Source: Enterobacter sichuanensis (GTDB taxonomy: Bacteria > Pseudomonadota > Gammaproteobacteria > Enterobacterales > Enterobacteriaceae). From it: a stretch of DNA of 64,000 nt. Under the pieces are notes generated by a model. It saw only the letters and a program-made list of their open reading frames with translations. It did not search any database and had not been told where the DNA came from. This document shows positions 1 to 10,004 of this stretch, piece by piece. The translations under genes and the position numbers were made by a program. Numbering within the stretch: the first letter of the stretch is position 1; every line of letters begins with the position of its first letter. The stretch is taken from assembly GCF_002939185.1 (NCBI RefSeq), contig NZ_POVL01000002.1, forward strand, positions 146,465 to 210,464. Reading direction: 5' to 3'.

Positions 1-1277
1 GGCTGCTGATTGTCGACGAAGAGCACCGCTTCGGGGTGCGTCATAAAGAGCGGATCAAGGCGATGCGCGCCGACGTCGATATCCTGACCCTGACCGCGAC
101 GCCTATTCCACGTACGCTCAATATGGCGATGAGCGGCATGCGCGATCTGTCGATTATCGCCACGCCGCCTGCGCGCCGTCTGGCGGTAAAAACCTTTGTC
201 CGTGAGTACGATAATCTGGTGGTGCGTGAGGCCATTCTGCGTGAAGTGTTGCGCGGGGGGCAGGTCTACTACCTCTACAACGACGTGGAAAATATCCAGA
301 AAGCGGCAGACCGGCTGGCGGAGCTGGTACCGGAAGCGCGCATTGCCATCGGTCACGGGCAAATGCGCGAGCGCGAGCTGGAGCGGGTGATGAACGACTT
401 CCACCACCAGCGCTTTAACGTGCTGGTGTGTACCACCATCATTGAAACCGGGATCGACATTCCGACAGCAAACACGATTATTATCGAGCGCGCGGATCAC
501 TTCGGTCTGGCGCAGCTCCACCAGCTGCGCGGCCGCGTCGGACGTTCGCACCATCAGGCCTACGCCTGGCTGTTGACGCCGCACCCGAAAGCGATGACCA
601 CCGACGCGCAAAAGCGCCTGGAAGCCATCGCCTCGCTGGAAGACCTTGGGGCAGGCTTTGCGCTGGCCACGCACGATCTTGAGATCCGCGGTGCCGGTGA
701 ACTGCTGGGGGAAGACCAGAGCGGCTCCATGGAAACCATCGGCTTCTCACTCTATATGGAGCTGCTGGAGAACGCGGTTGATGCCCTGAAGGCCGGACGC
801 GAACCGTCGCTGGAGGATCTCACCAGCCAGCAGACCGAGGTCGAGTTGCGTATGCCTTCTCTGCTGCCGGACGATTTCATTCCGGATGTGAATACGCGTC
901 TGTCGTTCTATAAGCGCATCGCCAGTGCGAAGACGGAAAACGAGCTGGAAGAGATTAAGGTGGAACTGATTGACCGCTTTGGCCTGCTGCCCGATGCGGC
1001 GAGAAATCTGCTGGATATCGCGCGTCTGCGTCAACAGGCACAGAAGCTGGGCATTCGGAAGCTTGAAGGCAACGAAAAAGGCGGCGTGATTGAATTCGCC
1101 GAGAAGAACCACGTCAACCCGATGTGGCTGATCGGTCTGCTGCAAAAACAGCCGCAGCATTTCCGCCTGGATGGCCCGACACGTCTGAGATTTACCCAGG
1201 AGCTGACGGAGCGCAAAACCCGGATGGACTGGGTACGTAATTTTATGCGCCAGCTGGAAGAGAACGCGATCGCCTGA
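1..1277 (+). CDS. mfd: Transcription-repair coupling factor Mfd, 3' part only
   Basis: Mfd is a DNA translocase that pushes stalled RNA polymerase off damaged templates and recruits UvrA. The window opens inside the gene: the frame is open from base 3 and gives about 425 C-terminal residues of a protein of roughly 1150. Visible are the Walker B box DEEH at 15-26, motif III TATPIPRTL, motif VI with QLRGRVGRS, and the C-terminal regulatory domain ending ELEENAIA. An ATG at 36 is internal, not the start. The stop at 1275 is followed by a C-run/G-run hairpin. Near identity to the E. coli protein makes the call safe; the 5' end lies outside the window. Confidence 0.97.
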   Translation, partial: LLIVDEEHRFGVRHKERIKAMRADVDILTLTATPIPRTLNMAMSGMRDLSIIATPPARRLAVKTFVREYDNLVVREAILREVLRGGQVYYLYNDVENIQKAADRLAELVPEARIAIGHGQMRERELERVMNDFHHQRFNVLVCTTIIETGIDIPTANTIIIERADHFGLAQLHQLRGRVGRSHHQAYAWLLTPHPKAMTTDAQKRLEAIASLEDLGAGFALATHDLEIRGAGELLGEDQSGSMETIGFSLYMELLENAVDALKAGREPSLEDLTSQQTEVELRMPSLLPDDFIPDVNTRLSFYKRIASAKTENELEEIKVELIDRFGLLPDAARNLLDIARLRQQAQKLGIRKLEGNEKGGVIEFAEKNHVNPMWLIGLLQKQPQHFRLDGPTRLRFTQELTERKTRMDWVRNFMRQLEENAIA

Positions 1278-1307
1278 CGCCCTTTCCCCCCGTTAGCGTC
1301 CTGTTGC

Positions 1308-1320
1308 GGGGGGGGGGGGG
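1308..1320. repeat. Run of 13 G between mfd and ldtC
   Basis: Thirteen consecutive G residues lie 30 bp after the mfd stop. Six C residues at 1286-1291 can pair with part of the run to form a hairpin with a loop of about 15 nt, but no T-run follows, so it is a poor intrinsic terminator. Long G runs are rare in enterobacteria and slip during replication and sequencing, so the exact length is uncertain. Confidence 0.8.
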
Positions 1321-1426
1321 ACAATTTACAAACTCTTTGCACTTCACCCGATCTTCCCGACATACCCATTCGCCATAATTATCGTTAATCCGTTATAAAA
1401 CAATAACCTTATTATTTACATGGACT

Positions 1427-2395
1427 ATGGTGATGATCTCTTCGCGTATGACTCGCTGGATAACCTTGTTTGCGCTGGCAGCCACCGTCGCGGTGGCCCT
1501 TCCCGCCCGGGCAAACACCTGGCCCCTTCCCCCTCCTGGCAGCAAGGTGGTCGGGGAAAACCGCTTTCATGTGGTTGAAAACAACGGTGGTTCCCTGGAA
1601 GTGATTGCCAAAAAATATAACGTTGGTTTTCTGGCGCTGCTGCAGGCCAATCCGGGCGTTGACCCGTACGTCCCGCGCGCGGGCAGCGTACTGACCATCC
1701 CGTTACAAACTCTGCTGCCGGATGCCCCGCGGGAGGGGATCGTGATAAACCTGGCGGAGTTACGTCTCTATTATTATCCACCGGGCAAAAAGGAAGTGAC
1801 CGTCTACCCTATCGGGATTGGCCAGCTGGGCGGCGACACCCTGACGCCGACGATGGTCACCACCGTCTCGGATAAACGAGCGAACCCCACCTGGACCCCG
1901 ACGGCCAACATTCGTGCCCGCTATAAGGCACAGGGGATCGATCTTCCCGCCGTGGTGCCGGCAGGCCCGGATAACCCGATGGGGCACCATGCCATCCGCC
2001 TGGCGGCCTACGGTGGCGTCTATCTGCTGCATGGCACCAATGCGGACTTTGGCATCGGCATGCGCGTCAGCTCCGGCTGTATTCGTCTGCGCGATGACGA
2101 CATCAAAACGCTGTTTAACGTCGTTACGCCGGGAACCAAAGTGAATATCATCAACACGCCGATCAAAGTTTCTGAGGAGCCAGGCGGCGTGCGGCTGGTC
2201 GAAATTCACCAGCCGCTATCGAAAAACATTGGCGACGATCCGCAGACGCTGCCCATCAACCTGAATGCTGCCATGGTGAGCTTTAAAACCAATGCGAACA
2301 CCGATGGCACCGTCATGGAGCGCGCCATTGAGGCCCGTTCAGGAATGCCGACCGATGTCACCCGGCATCACGATGTCGTCCAGCAGCCGCTGTAA
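1427..2395 (+). CDS. ldtC: L,D-transpeptidase LdtC (YcfS)
   Basis: A periplasmic YkuD-family enzyme that attaches Braun lipoprotein to meso-diaminopimelate of peptidoglycan. The 322-residue protein has an N-terminal signal peptide cleaved near ALPARA-N, a LysM-like segment at about 45-90 (VIAKKYNVGFLALLQANPG), and the catalytic domain with HGTN and the nucleophile motif SSGCIRLRDDD. ATG at 1427 is used here. GTG at 1430 matches the E. coli start position, and ATG at 1433 is also possible; none has a strong Shine-Dalgarno. It is transcribed alone and followed by a strong bidirectional terminator shared with bhsA. Confidence 0.95.
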   Translation: MVMISSRMTRWITLFALAATVAVALPARANTWPLPPPGSKVVGENRFHVVENNGGSLEVIAKKYNVGFLALLQANPGVDPYVPRAGSVLTIPLQTLLPDAPREGIVINLAELRLYYYPPGKKEVTVYPIGIGQLGGDTLTPTMVTTVSDKRANPTWTPTANIRARYKAQGIDLPAVVPAGPDNPMGHHAIRLAAYGGVYLLHGTNADFGIGMRVSSGCIRLRDDDIKTLFNVVTPGTKVNIINTPIKVSEEPGGVRLVEIHQPLSKNIGDDPQTLPINLNAAMVSFKTNANTDGTVMERAIEARSGMPTDVTRHHDVVQQPL

Positions 2396-2404
2396 TTCAG
2401 AAAG

Positions 2405-2437
2405 AAAAACGCCCTGCACGTGTGCAGGGCGTTTTTT
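2405..2437. terminator. Bidirectional terminator of ldtC and bhsA
   Basis: The stem GCCCTGCAC / GTGCAGGGC at 2411-2430 is flanked by an A-run on the left and a T-run on the right. It can therefore stop transcripts from both convergent genes. Confidence 0.9.
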
Positions 2438-2471
2438 ATTGCAGTGGCATAAATGAGGGTTTATGCCCAGC

Positions 2472-2729
2472 TTATTTGTAGATAACAGCTGTGCCGTGCA
2501 GAGTGTTAGGACCGGTCACAGAGGTGATACGGAAAGATTTCGCACCCATTTCTTCCGCTTTTTGCGCCAGCTGATCTTCCAGAGAACCCAGGTTAGTCCC
2601 GGCAGATGCTGAGATAGTCCCGACTTTATGCTGATCGGCAGGGGTGGATTGCACTTCAACAGCAGCAAAGCTGGCGAAAGAGAGTGAGCTCAGAACAGCG
2701 GCAGCGATGAGAGTTTTTACGTTTTTCAT
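2472..2729 (-). CDS. bhsA: Stress-induced outer-membrane protein BhsA (YcfR)
   Basis: A small secreted protein of the YhcN/BhsA family (DUF1471) that lowers copper permeability and is induced by many stresses. The 85 residues comprise a signal peptide cleaved after SFASFA and a mature part with the family core FRITSVTGPNTLHGTAVIYK. The frame is open further upstream, but ATG at 2729 is preceded by AAAGGTAAAGATC, and MKNVKTLIAAA matches the E. coli start. It is divergent from its repressor gene comR across 244 bp that contain a promoter with an operator-like dyad. Confidence 0.95.
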   Translation of the reverse strand: MKNVKTLIAAAVLSSLSFASFAAVEVQSTPADQHKVGTISASAGTNLGSLEDQLAQKAEEMGAKSFRITSVTGPNTLHGTAVIYK

Positions 2730-2793
2730 GATCTTTACCTTTTGCAGATGAATTTGGAGGTCGTTAGCCATTTAATTAACGATCGATAGGTAA

Positions 2794-2823
2794 ATCATAA
2801 ATGTGATCCAGCTCACGCGTCAA
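2794..2823 (-). promoter_or_regulatory. bhsA promoter with operator-like dyad in the spacer
   Basis: On the minus strand, TTGACG (2818-2823) and TATGAT (2794-2799) are separated by 18 bp, a good sigma-70 pair about 65 bp from the bhsA start codon. Inside the spacer lies the perfect dyad GTGA-N6-TCAC (2803-2816). This resembles a CRP site (TGTGA-N6-TCACG), but its position between -35 and -10 suits a repressor such as ComR. The assignment of the binding protein is inference. Confidence 0.65.
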
Positions 2824-2973
2824 CATAATTTTATAATGAGCGTTAAGTTATTTTTAAAGTCGTTAATTTTCATACGCATATGATTAATTTATTTTTAAGC
2901 ATTCAGCGCTGGTGGTGGCTTGCGTTTATTTTTATAATGGTTATTCAACAAACCAACAGAGGACCAACGGCAC

Positions 2974-3609
2974 ATGACAACCGATGTCACGAGTTGTGCG
3001 AAGAAAAGCCGTGGCCGACCAAAAGTGTTTGACAGGGATGCAGCGCTTGATAAGGCCATGACTCTCTTCTGGCAACATGGGTATGAAGCGACCTCGCTTT
3101 CCGATCTGGTGGAAGCTACCGGAGCCAAAGCGCCGACGCTATATGCTGAATTTACCAATAAAGAGGGGCTGTTCAGGGCAGTGCTGGACAGGTACATTTC
3201 GCGCTTTGCGGCGAAGCACGAAGCCCAGCTTTTTTGTGAAGAAAAAAGCGTTGAACAGGCTCTGCGGGATTACTTCACCGCCGTCGCAACCTGTTTTACC
3301 AGTAAAGACACGCCTGCGGGCTGCTTTATGATTAACACCTCTGCCACCCTTGCGGCGTCGTCAAAAGAGATCGCCAATACGGTGAAATCGCGTCACGCCA
3401 TGCAGGAGGAGACGCTCAGCGCGTTTCTGGCTCAGCGTCAGCAGCGCGGTGAAATCCCGGCTCACTGTAACCCTCAGGTGCTGGCGCAATACCTGAGCTG
3501 TATTTTGCAGGGGATGTCGATCAGCGCCCGTGAAGGGGCCTCGCTGGAAAAACTGCAGACTATCAGCGACACCACGCTGCGACTGTGGCCTGAGCTCCTC
3601 AAACTCTGA
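2974..3609 (+). CDS. comR: TetR-family copper-responsive repressor ComR
   Basis: ComR is a TetR/AcrR repressor of the divergent bhsA gene; copper relieves repression in E. coli. The 211-residue protein has a basic N-terminus (KKSRGRPKVFDR) and a helix-turn-helix at about 30-65 (TSLSDLVEATGAKAPTLYAEF). The C-terminal ligand/dimer domain follows and includes CFMINTSATLAASSKE. ATG at 2974 fits the family start. It is followed 10 bp later by a hairpin oriented mainly for the convergent ycfJ. Close identity to E. coli ComR through the DNA-binding domain makes the call firm. Confidence 0.93.
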   Translation: MTTDVTSCAKKSRGRPKVFDRDAALDKAMTLFWQHGYEATSLSDLVEATGAKAPTLYAEFTNKEGLFRAVLDRYISRFAAKHEAQLFCEEKSVEQALRDYFTAVATCFTSKDTPAGCFMINTSATLAASSKEIANTVKSRHAMQEETLSAFLAQRQQRGEIPAHCNPQVLAQYLSCILQGMSISAREGASLEKLQTISDTTLRLWPELLKL

Positions 3610-3610
3610 T

Positions 3611-3648
3611 GCAAAAAAAAGCTCCTCAGCCTGAGCGCATGAGGAGCT
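3611..3648 (-). terminator. ycfJ terminator
   Basis: Stem AGCTCCTCA / TGAGGAGCT (3620-3648) with an A-run at 3613-3620, which reads as a T-run after the stem on the minus strand. It lies between the convergent comR and ycfJ. Confidence 0.88.
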
Positions 3649-3670
3649 AAATTCAGAGAACATCTATTTT

Positions 3671-4210
3671 TTACACTTTGTTATTCAGAACCAGCTGGCC
3701 ATTTCCATCCAGTGGGATTTGCGTGCCGGGATCTTTATCCATGCGGATTTTGCCCTGCTGATCGCCAATTTTATACGTCACGTCATAACCCAGCATTTTC
3801 TCCGACTTCTCATAGACGGTTTTGCAGCGCTGCTGAGTGGTGGTGTAGGTATCGTTATCCTGCATCGCGCCCTGCACCTGGTTACCGGCATAGCCGCCAC
3901 CCAGTGCGCCGACCACGGTCGCCACATCCCTGCCCCGGCCACCGCCAAACTGGTGACCAATCACGCCACCCGCTACCGCTCCCAGAACAGAACCGGCAAT
4001 ACGGTTTTCATCCTGTACCGGACGACGGTGAGTTACCGAGACGTTACGGCACTCCTGACGAGGGGTTTTCACGGTTTCTTTAATCGGCGTAGCAGAAACC
4101 ACCTGAGCATACTGCGGGCCGCGATCTAATACGTTGAGACTGGCAACGGCAGCCACACCTAACGCAGCCGCAACACCAATCCCTATACCCGCCAACATTG
4201 ATTTATTCAC
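3671..4210 (-). CDS. ycfJ: Glycine-zipper protein YcfJ
   Basis: A conserved protein of unknown biochemical role; the E. coli homologue affects biofilm formation. The 179 residues have an N-terminal hydrophobic segment (MLAGIGIGVAAALGVAAVA) acting as signal or anchor. A Gly-rich glycine-zipper stretch follows at about 75-110 (SVLGAVAGGVIGHQFGGG and VVGALGGGYAGNQ), then a Thr/Gln segment and a C-terminal part ending LNNKV. The start is GTG at 4210, set by AGGAGG seven bases upstream and by match to MNKSMLAG; an in-frame ATG farther up is not used. It has its own terminator. Confidence 0.92.
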   Translation of the reverse strand: MNKSMLAGIGIGVAAALGVAAVASLNVLDRGPQYAQVVSATPIKETVKTPRQECRNVSVTHRRPVQDENRIAGSVLGAVAGGVIGHQFGGGRGRDVATVVGALGGGYAGNQVQGAMQDNDTYTTTQQRCKTVYEKSEKMLGYDVTYKIGDQQGKIRMDKDPGTQIPLDGNGQLVLNNKV

Positions 4211-4364
4211 GGGACTTCCTCCTTTGTTGCTATTGGTAACAATTTTGCAATGGAGGCACGATCTCGCCAATCAGATAAAGGATCAAAAAAGCGGCATTAC
4301 AGGGGGGTAGAGTCGATTTAGGAGAACTCTTAAGCACTCAAACTGTGATCTGCAGCATGAAATG

Positions 4365-4397
4365 CTAAAAACTCCCTCCAGAGAGCCCGGAGGGAGT
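4365..4397 (-). terminator. ndh terminator
   Basis: Stem ACTCCCTCC / GGAGGGAGT (4371-4397), followed on the minus strand by TTTTTAGC, just after the ndh stop codon. Confidence 0.9.
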
Positions 4398-4403
4398 GAA
4401 AGA

Positions 4404-5708
4404 TTAGTGCAGCTTCAGACGCGGACGGATCACGCGGTTGATGCGGCCCACCAGCATCATCAGTCCGGTTTTGAAGTAGCCGTGCAGCGCAATCTGGTGC
4501 ATACGGTACAGGGAGATATACACGAAGCGGGCAATGCGCCCTTCTACCATCATCGAGCCACGCATCAGGTTACCCATCAGGCTGCCGACGGTTGAGAAGT
4601 TGGACAGCGATACCAGCGAACCGTGGTCTTTATAGACATACGCTTTCATCGGCTTACCTTTGATCTGCGCCAGGATGTTGTGCAGCACCAGGCTTGCCAT
4701 CTGGTGAGCGGCCTGAGCACGCGGCGGCACGAAGCCACCTTCAGGACGCGCGCAGGAAGCGCAGTCGCCAATAGCAAAGATGTCAGGGTCGCGGGTGGTT
4801 TGCAGCGTCGGCTCCGTTACCAGCTGGTTAATACGGTTCGTTTCCAGGCCACCGATATCTTTCATGAAGTCAGGAGCTTTGATACCTGCCGCCCAGACCA
4901 TCAGATCCGCTTTGATGTACTCGCCGTCTTTGGTGTGCAGGCCACCTTCGTCAGCGCTGGTCACCATGGTCTGTGTCAGCACCCGCACGCCCAGTTTGGT
5001 CAGTTCATTGTGCGCCGCGCCGGAAATACGCGGTGGCAGCGCAGGCAGAATGCGTTCACCCGCTTCAACCAGCGTCACGTTCAGCGCTTCGTTGGTTAAC
5101 CCTTTGTAGCCGTAGCTGTGCAGCTGCTTCACCGCATTGTGCAGCTCAGCAGACAGCTCAACGCCCGTCGCGCCGCCGCCGACAATGGCGATATTCACCT
5201 TGCCGTTCGCCCCCAGATTACTGGTGTACTTCAGGAACAGGTTCAGCATTTCCTGATGGAAACGACGTGCCTGGTGCGGGTTATCAAGGAAGATACAGTG
5301 CTCTTTCACGCCAGGCGTATTGAAATCGTTAGAGGTACTGCCCAGCGCCATAACCAGCGTGTCATACGCCAGCTTGCGCTCCGGGACCAGCAGCTCCCCT
5401 TTTTCATCACGCAGCTCTGCCAGAGTAATGGTTTTGCTTTCACGGTTGATGTCCACCACCGAGCCCAGCTGGAACTGGAAGTGATGGTTGCGCGCGTGTG
5501 CCAGATAGCTCAGTGCGTCCACACCCTCATCCAGAGAGCCGGTCGCCACTTCGTGCAGCAACGGTTTCCACAGGTGACTGTGGTTACGATCCACCAGCGT
5601 AATTTTGGCTTTTTTACCGCGACCCAGCTTCTTGCCCAGCTGTGTCGCCAGCTCCAGCCCGCCAGCACCACCGCCTACAATCACTATCTTTTTCAATGGC
5701 GTAGTCAA
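4404..5708 (-). CDS. ndh: NADH dehydrogenase II (type II NADH:quinone oxidoreductase)
   Basis: A single-subunit, non-proton-pumping flavoenzyme that passes electrons from NADH to quinone at the inner membrane. The 434-residue protein has the FAD dinucleotide motif [11 protein letters not shown] at about 11-21 and the NADH motif [14 protein letters not shown] at about 178-190. Further on come AIGDCASC, characteristic of the family, and an amphipathic C-terminal membrane anchor. ATG at 5708 matches the E. coli start. Upstream lie PdhR and FNR boxes, consistent with known aerobic induction and anaerobic repression. It is a monocistronic unit between ycfP and ycfJ. Confidence 0.97.
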   Translation of the reverse strand: MTTPLKKIVIVGGGAGGLELATQLGKKLGRGKKAKITLVDRNHSHLWKPLLHEVATGSLDEGVDALSYLAHARNHHFQFQLGSVVDINRESKTITLAELRDEKGELLVPERKLAYDTLVMALGSTSNDFNTPGVKEHCIFLDNPHQARRFHQEMLNLFLKYTSNLGANGKVNIAIVGGGATGVELSAELHNAVKQLHSYGYKGLTNEALNVTLVEAGERILPALPPRISGAAHNELTKLGVRVLTQTMVTSADEGGLHTKDGEYIKADLMVWAAGIKAPDFMKDIGGLETNRINQLVTEPTLQTTRDPDIFAIGDCASCARPEGGFVPPRAQAAHQMASLVLHNILAQIKGKPMKAYVYKDHGSLVSLSNFSTVGSLMGNLMRGSMMVEGRIARFVYISLYRMHQIALHGYFKTGLMMLVGRINRVIRPRLKLH

Positions 5709-5827
5709 CGTGACCCCCTCAAATTATTAACCAATTGTTAATTAAAAGTTATAAAAATAACCCTTAATTAACAACAGGTTACAGCACTGAAACCATTCAG
5801 GTGAATTGAGAATAACACGTCAGGCGC

Positions 5828-5842
5828 ATTGGTCATACCAAA
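5828..5842 (-). promoter_or_regulatory. PdhR operator upstream of ndh
   Basis: ATTGGTCATACCAAA has the TTGGT-N3-ACCAA dyad of PdhR sites and occupies the place where PdhR represses ndh in E. coli. It ends one base before an FNR box. Confidence 0.75.
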
Positions 5843-5843
5843 A

Positions 5844-5857
5844 TTGATATGCATCAA
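5844..5857 (-). promoter_or_regulatory. FNR box upstream of ndh
   Basis: TTGATATGCATCAA is an exact match to the FNR consensus TTGAT-N4-ATCAA. FNR represses ndh without oxygen in E. coli. The box lies 136 bp from the start codon. Confidence 0.85.
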
Positions 5858-5889
5858 GTTTTGATGGCTTAAAAGTAGACAATTCTGGT

Positions 5890-5926
5890 CAAAAAGAAAG
5901 CCCGGTACGCTTTCACGTCCGGGCTT
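5890..5926 (-). terminator. ycfP terminator
   Basis: Stem AAGCCCGG / CCGGGCTT (5898-5926), followed on the minus strand by TCTTTTTG. It closes the operon ending in ycfP and also insulates ndh regulation. Confidence 0.85.
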
Positions 5927-5945
5927 CAAGAGCTGCTGACGGGAC

Positions 5946-6488
5946 TTAACCCAGCGTTTTAAACGCTTTGATACGCTGCAGGTGTGGAGAGATGTTCTTA
6001 AACTTGTGGGTCTGTTCTTCGTCCCAGACGATCTCATAGTAATGATGCAGCAGTTCTGCAGCCCGATGGCTGTTGAGTGCCTCATCATTACGCGACAGGA
6101 TCACCAGGCAGCGGTCACGGTTTTTCTCCCGAAAATTGCTGACGCACTTGGTCGCAATATCGACATACTCTTCCGGGCGGTCAATCTTGCCTTCCATGTT
6201 CTCATTCGGGAAAAGATTAGGATTAAATACCACCTGGCGGATGTCGCACAGGAAGCCAATCCGCTCTGCCCAGTAGCCGCCCAGCCCTACGCCACAGATC
6301 AACGGACGATCGTCGACGTTAAGCTGCAGCATCTTGTCCACTTCTTTAAGAAGATGCTGCATATCATGCTTCGGATGGCGCGTGCTGTAGCTGATCAACC
6401 GTACATCCGGATCGATAAACTGCAGCTGCAGCACCTTCTCATGATTACCAGGACTGTTTGAGTCAAAACCGTGTAAATAGATGATCAT
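5946..6488 (-). CDS. ycfP: UPF0227 alpha/beta-hydrolase-like protein YcfP
   Basis: A 180-residue protein of the UPF0227 family, structurally an alpha/beta hydrolase related to YqiA, with no proven substrate. The N-terminus [16 protein letters not shown] carries the oxyanion-type HGF motif. The expected nucleophile elbow reads GVGLGGYWA instead of GxSxGG, so Ser is absent from the usual place and esterase activity is doubtful. The C-terminal [11 protein letters not shown] includes the usual His region. It is last in the line hinT-ycfL-lpoB-thiK-nagZ-ycfP, 34 bp after nagZ. Length equals E. coli YcfP. Confidence 0.93.
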   Translation of the reverse strand: MIIYLHGFDSNSPGNHEKVLQLQFIDPDVRLISYSTRHPKHDMQHLLKEVDKMLQLNVDDRPLICGVGLGGYWAERIGFLCDIRQVVFNPNLFPNENMEGKIDRPEEYVDIATKCVSNFREKNRDRCLVILSRNDEALNSHRAAELLHHYYEIVWDEEQTHKFKNISPHLQRIKAFKTLG

Positions 6489-6522
6489 CGTCTTCTCACC
6501 ATGCTACGCCTTCCGGGAGGGT

Positions 6523-8364
<1,842 letters not shown>

Positions 8365-8384
<20 letters not shown>

Positions 8385-9012
8385 CTTTACCTGACCAGAT
8401 AATTTCGCCTGTCTGAACCAGCATCAGCTGCATCTGCAGGGCTGGCGTGTTCACGTTGCCGGTGGCGTTAGAGTACAGCACATACTGTGCGCCCACGTTA
8501 CGGGCTATACCGATTGCCTTGCTACGTGTGCCGAGGCTGTCTTGTGGCGACAGGCCAAGCTGCTGTTTGGCTACCGCGAGCTGCTGGGCGGAGACCAGCG
8601 TAAACTTACCGTTGTTTGCCAGCGCATTACGCAGGGTTTCCGTCGCTTCGCCCGCGTTCAGAGAACCGTTGGTACGGTTGTTTACGCTATCGACCAACAA
8701 CACGCTGCCTGCGGTCACACCCTGTGCCTGCAGCATTTTGCCCACCATCGGCTGCATTGCCCCGTTCCAGTCGTAATGGCGCACGCGCGGCGTGGGCTGC
8801 GACGTCTGGTCAGGATGTTCAATTGGCCCCGGCTGCGCCGGAATAGACGGTACAGACGGCACGGTTGGCTGCGGCTGCGTTGGCTGCGTTGGCTGTTCCG
8901 TGCCCGGTTTAGCCTCTTCCACAGGCGCCGGCTGTTCAGTACGGGTCACACACCCTGCCAGGAACAGGGCAAAAGCGGTCACGAGCGCATAACGGCTCAC
9001 ATTTTTAATCAA
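8365..9012 (-). CDS. lpoB: Outer-membrane lipoprotein LpoB, activator of PBP1B
   Basis: LpoB reaches from the outer membrane through peptidoglycan to activate the synthase PBP1B (MrcB). The 215 residues have a lipoprotein signal with lipobox LAGC (Cys at 21) and a disordered Pro/Gln/Thr-rich linker at about 25-75 with repeated QPT units. The folded domain from about 80 onward includes [11 protein letters not shown] and [18 protein letters not shown]. The linker differs from E. coli in sequence but not in length. ATG at 9012 fits the signal peptide. It sits between ycfL and thiK. Confidence 0.95.
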
Positions 9013-9022
9013 GGTTCACCCC

Positions 9023-9397
9023 TCAGAGATAAAGATAAAGTCTCACTTTATGCGCACCCAGATAGTTGGCGCTGCCATAGAGCGTTACCGACGATCTTGC
9101 CGGAAGGGTAACGCTGCGCGCCGCCTCCAGCGGGTGCATTTCAAGACCTCTTGCGTCATACCAGAAAAAACGGTAGTGAACCGTTACTGGTTCATGTCTT
9201 TCATTAAAGAGCGTAGAGGAGGCAGACGAGTTGATTTCACTGATGGTCAGCGCGGGTTGTTGCGCGGTAATGCCCGCAGCAAGCACAGAAGATTCCATCA
9301 CCAGCGTCTGCTCATCATTCACGGGGATCGCCGGGCGTGAACTGCACCCCACGATCGTCATCGTCATTATCAGCGCTGCAATACGCCCTTTAAACAT
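9023..9397 (-). CDS. ycfL: Putative lipoprotein YcfL (DUF1425)
   Basis: A 124-residue conserved lipoprotein of unknown function, family DUF1425. A short signal ends in the lipobox IVGC with Cys at about 18. The mature domain contains IPVNDEQTLVMESS and the conserved HYRFFWYDARGLEMHP, ending AHKVRLYLYL. ATG at 9397 is one base after the hinT stop and has AAAGG eight bases upstream. The open frame continues into hinT, but those residues do not match the family. It is grouped with hinT, lpoB and thiK in one operon. Confidence 0.9.
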   Translation of the reverse strand: MFKGRIAALIMTMTIVGCSSRPAIPVNDEQTLVMESSVLAAGITAQQPALTISEINSSASSTLFNERHEPVTVHYRFFWYDARGLEMHPLEAARSVTLPARSSVTLYGSANYLGAHKVRLYLYL

Positions 9398-9398
9398 G

Positions 9399-9758
9399 TC
9401 AAAGACCTTTGTGTGCCAGCATCGGCCCCAGAGGACGTCCACCCAGCAGATGCATATGAATATGATAAACTTCCTGGCCGCCATGACGGTTGCAGTTCAT
9501 GATCAGACGATAACCGTCTTCAGCAATGCCTTCCTGTTCAGCGATTTTCGCGGCCACCGTCAGCATACGACCTAACGCCACTTCGTGCTCGGTTTTTACG
9601 TCGTTTACGGTCGGAATCAGAATATTAGGAATGATAAGGATGTGCGTCGGTGCCTGAGGGGAAATGTCCCGGAAAGCCGTCACCAGTTCATCCTGATAGA
9701 CGATATCCGACGGAATTTCGCGACGGATAATTTTACTGAAAATCGTTTCTTCAGCCAT
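9399..9758 (-). CDS. hinT: HIT-family purine nucleoside phosphoramidase HinT
   Basis: Hydrolyses adenosine 5'-phosphoramidates such as lysyl-AMP. The 119-residue protein has the histidine triad HIHMHLLGG near the C-terminus and the family N-terminal part [18 protein letters not shown]. It is the first gene of the operon running to ycfP; its upstream 246 bp contain the terminator of ptsG and presumably its own promoter. In E. coli the ferric siderophore receptor gene fhuE lies between hinT and ptsG; it is absent here. Confidence 0.96.
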   Translation of the reverse strand: MAEETIFSKIIRREIPSDIVYQDELVTAFRDISPQAPTHILIIPNILIPTVNDVKTEHEVALGRMLTVAAKIAEQEGIAEDGYRLIMNCNRHGGQEVYHIHMHLLGGRPLGPMLAHKGL

Positions 9759-9956
9759 GACCTTTTCCTTTTTTGTTTAATCTGGCGCGAGCAATCGCTG
9801 TTAACACACGCTCTGATTGAGTGCGTGACACAATTCAAGAGTATGAGCGAGTTTCTCCTGTCCTTTCAACCTCCTCCCCCGATTTCTTTCCTGAATGTTC
9901 ATCAGCTGAACGAAGAGTGACCGTTAAATCGCGCGGGTGCGTTTTTTTGAGACAGA

Positions 9957-9985
9957 AATAAAAAAGGCAGCCATTCGGCTGCCTT
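9957..9985 (-). terminator. ptsG terminator
   Basis: Stem AAGGCAGCC / GGCTGCCTT (9964-9985) with loop ATTC, followed on the minus strand by TTTTATTTC. It lies 20 bp after the ptsG stop codon. Confidence 0.92.
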
Positions 9986-10004
9986 AGTCTCCCCAGGTCA
10001 CAAC

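Noticed and set aside
5946..6488. YcfP as an active serine esterase
   Set aside because: The expected nucleophile elbow has Gly-Val-Gly-Leu-Gly-Gly without Ser, so only the fold is claimed.
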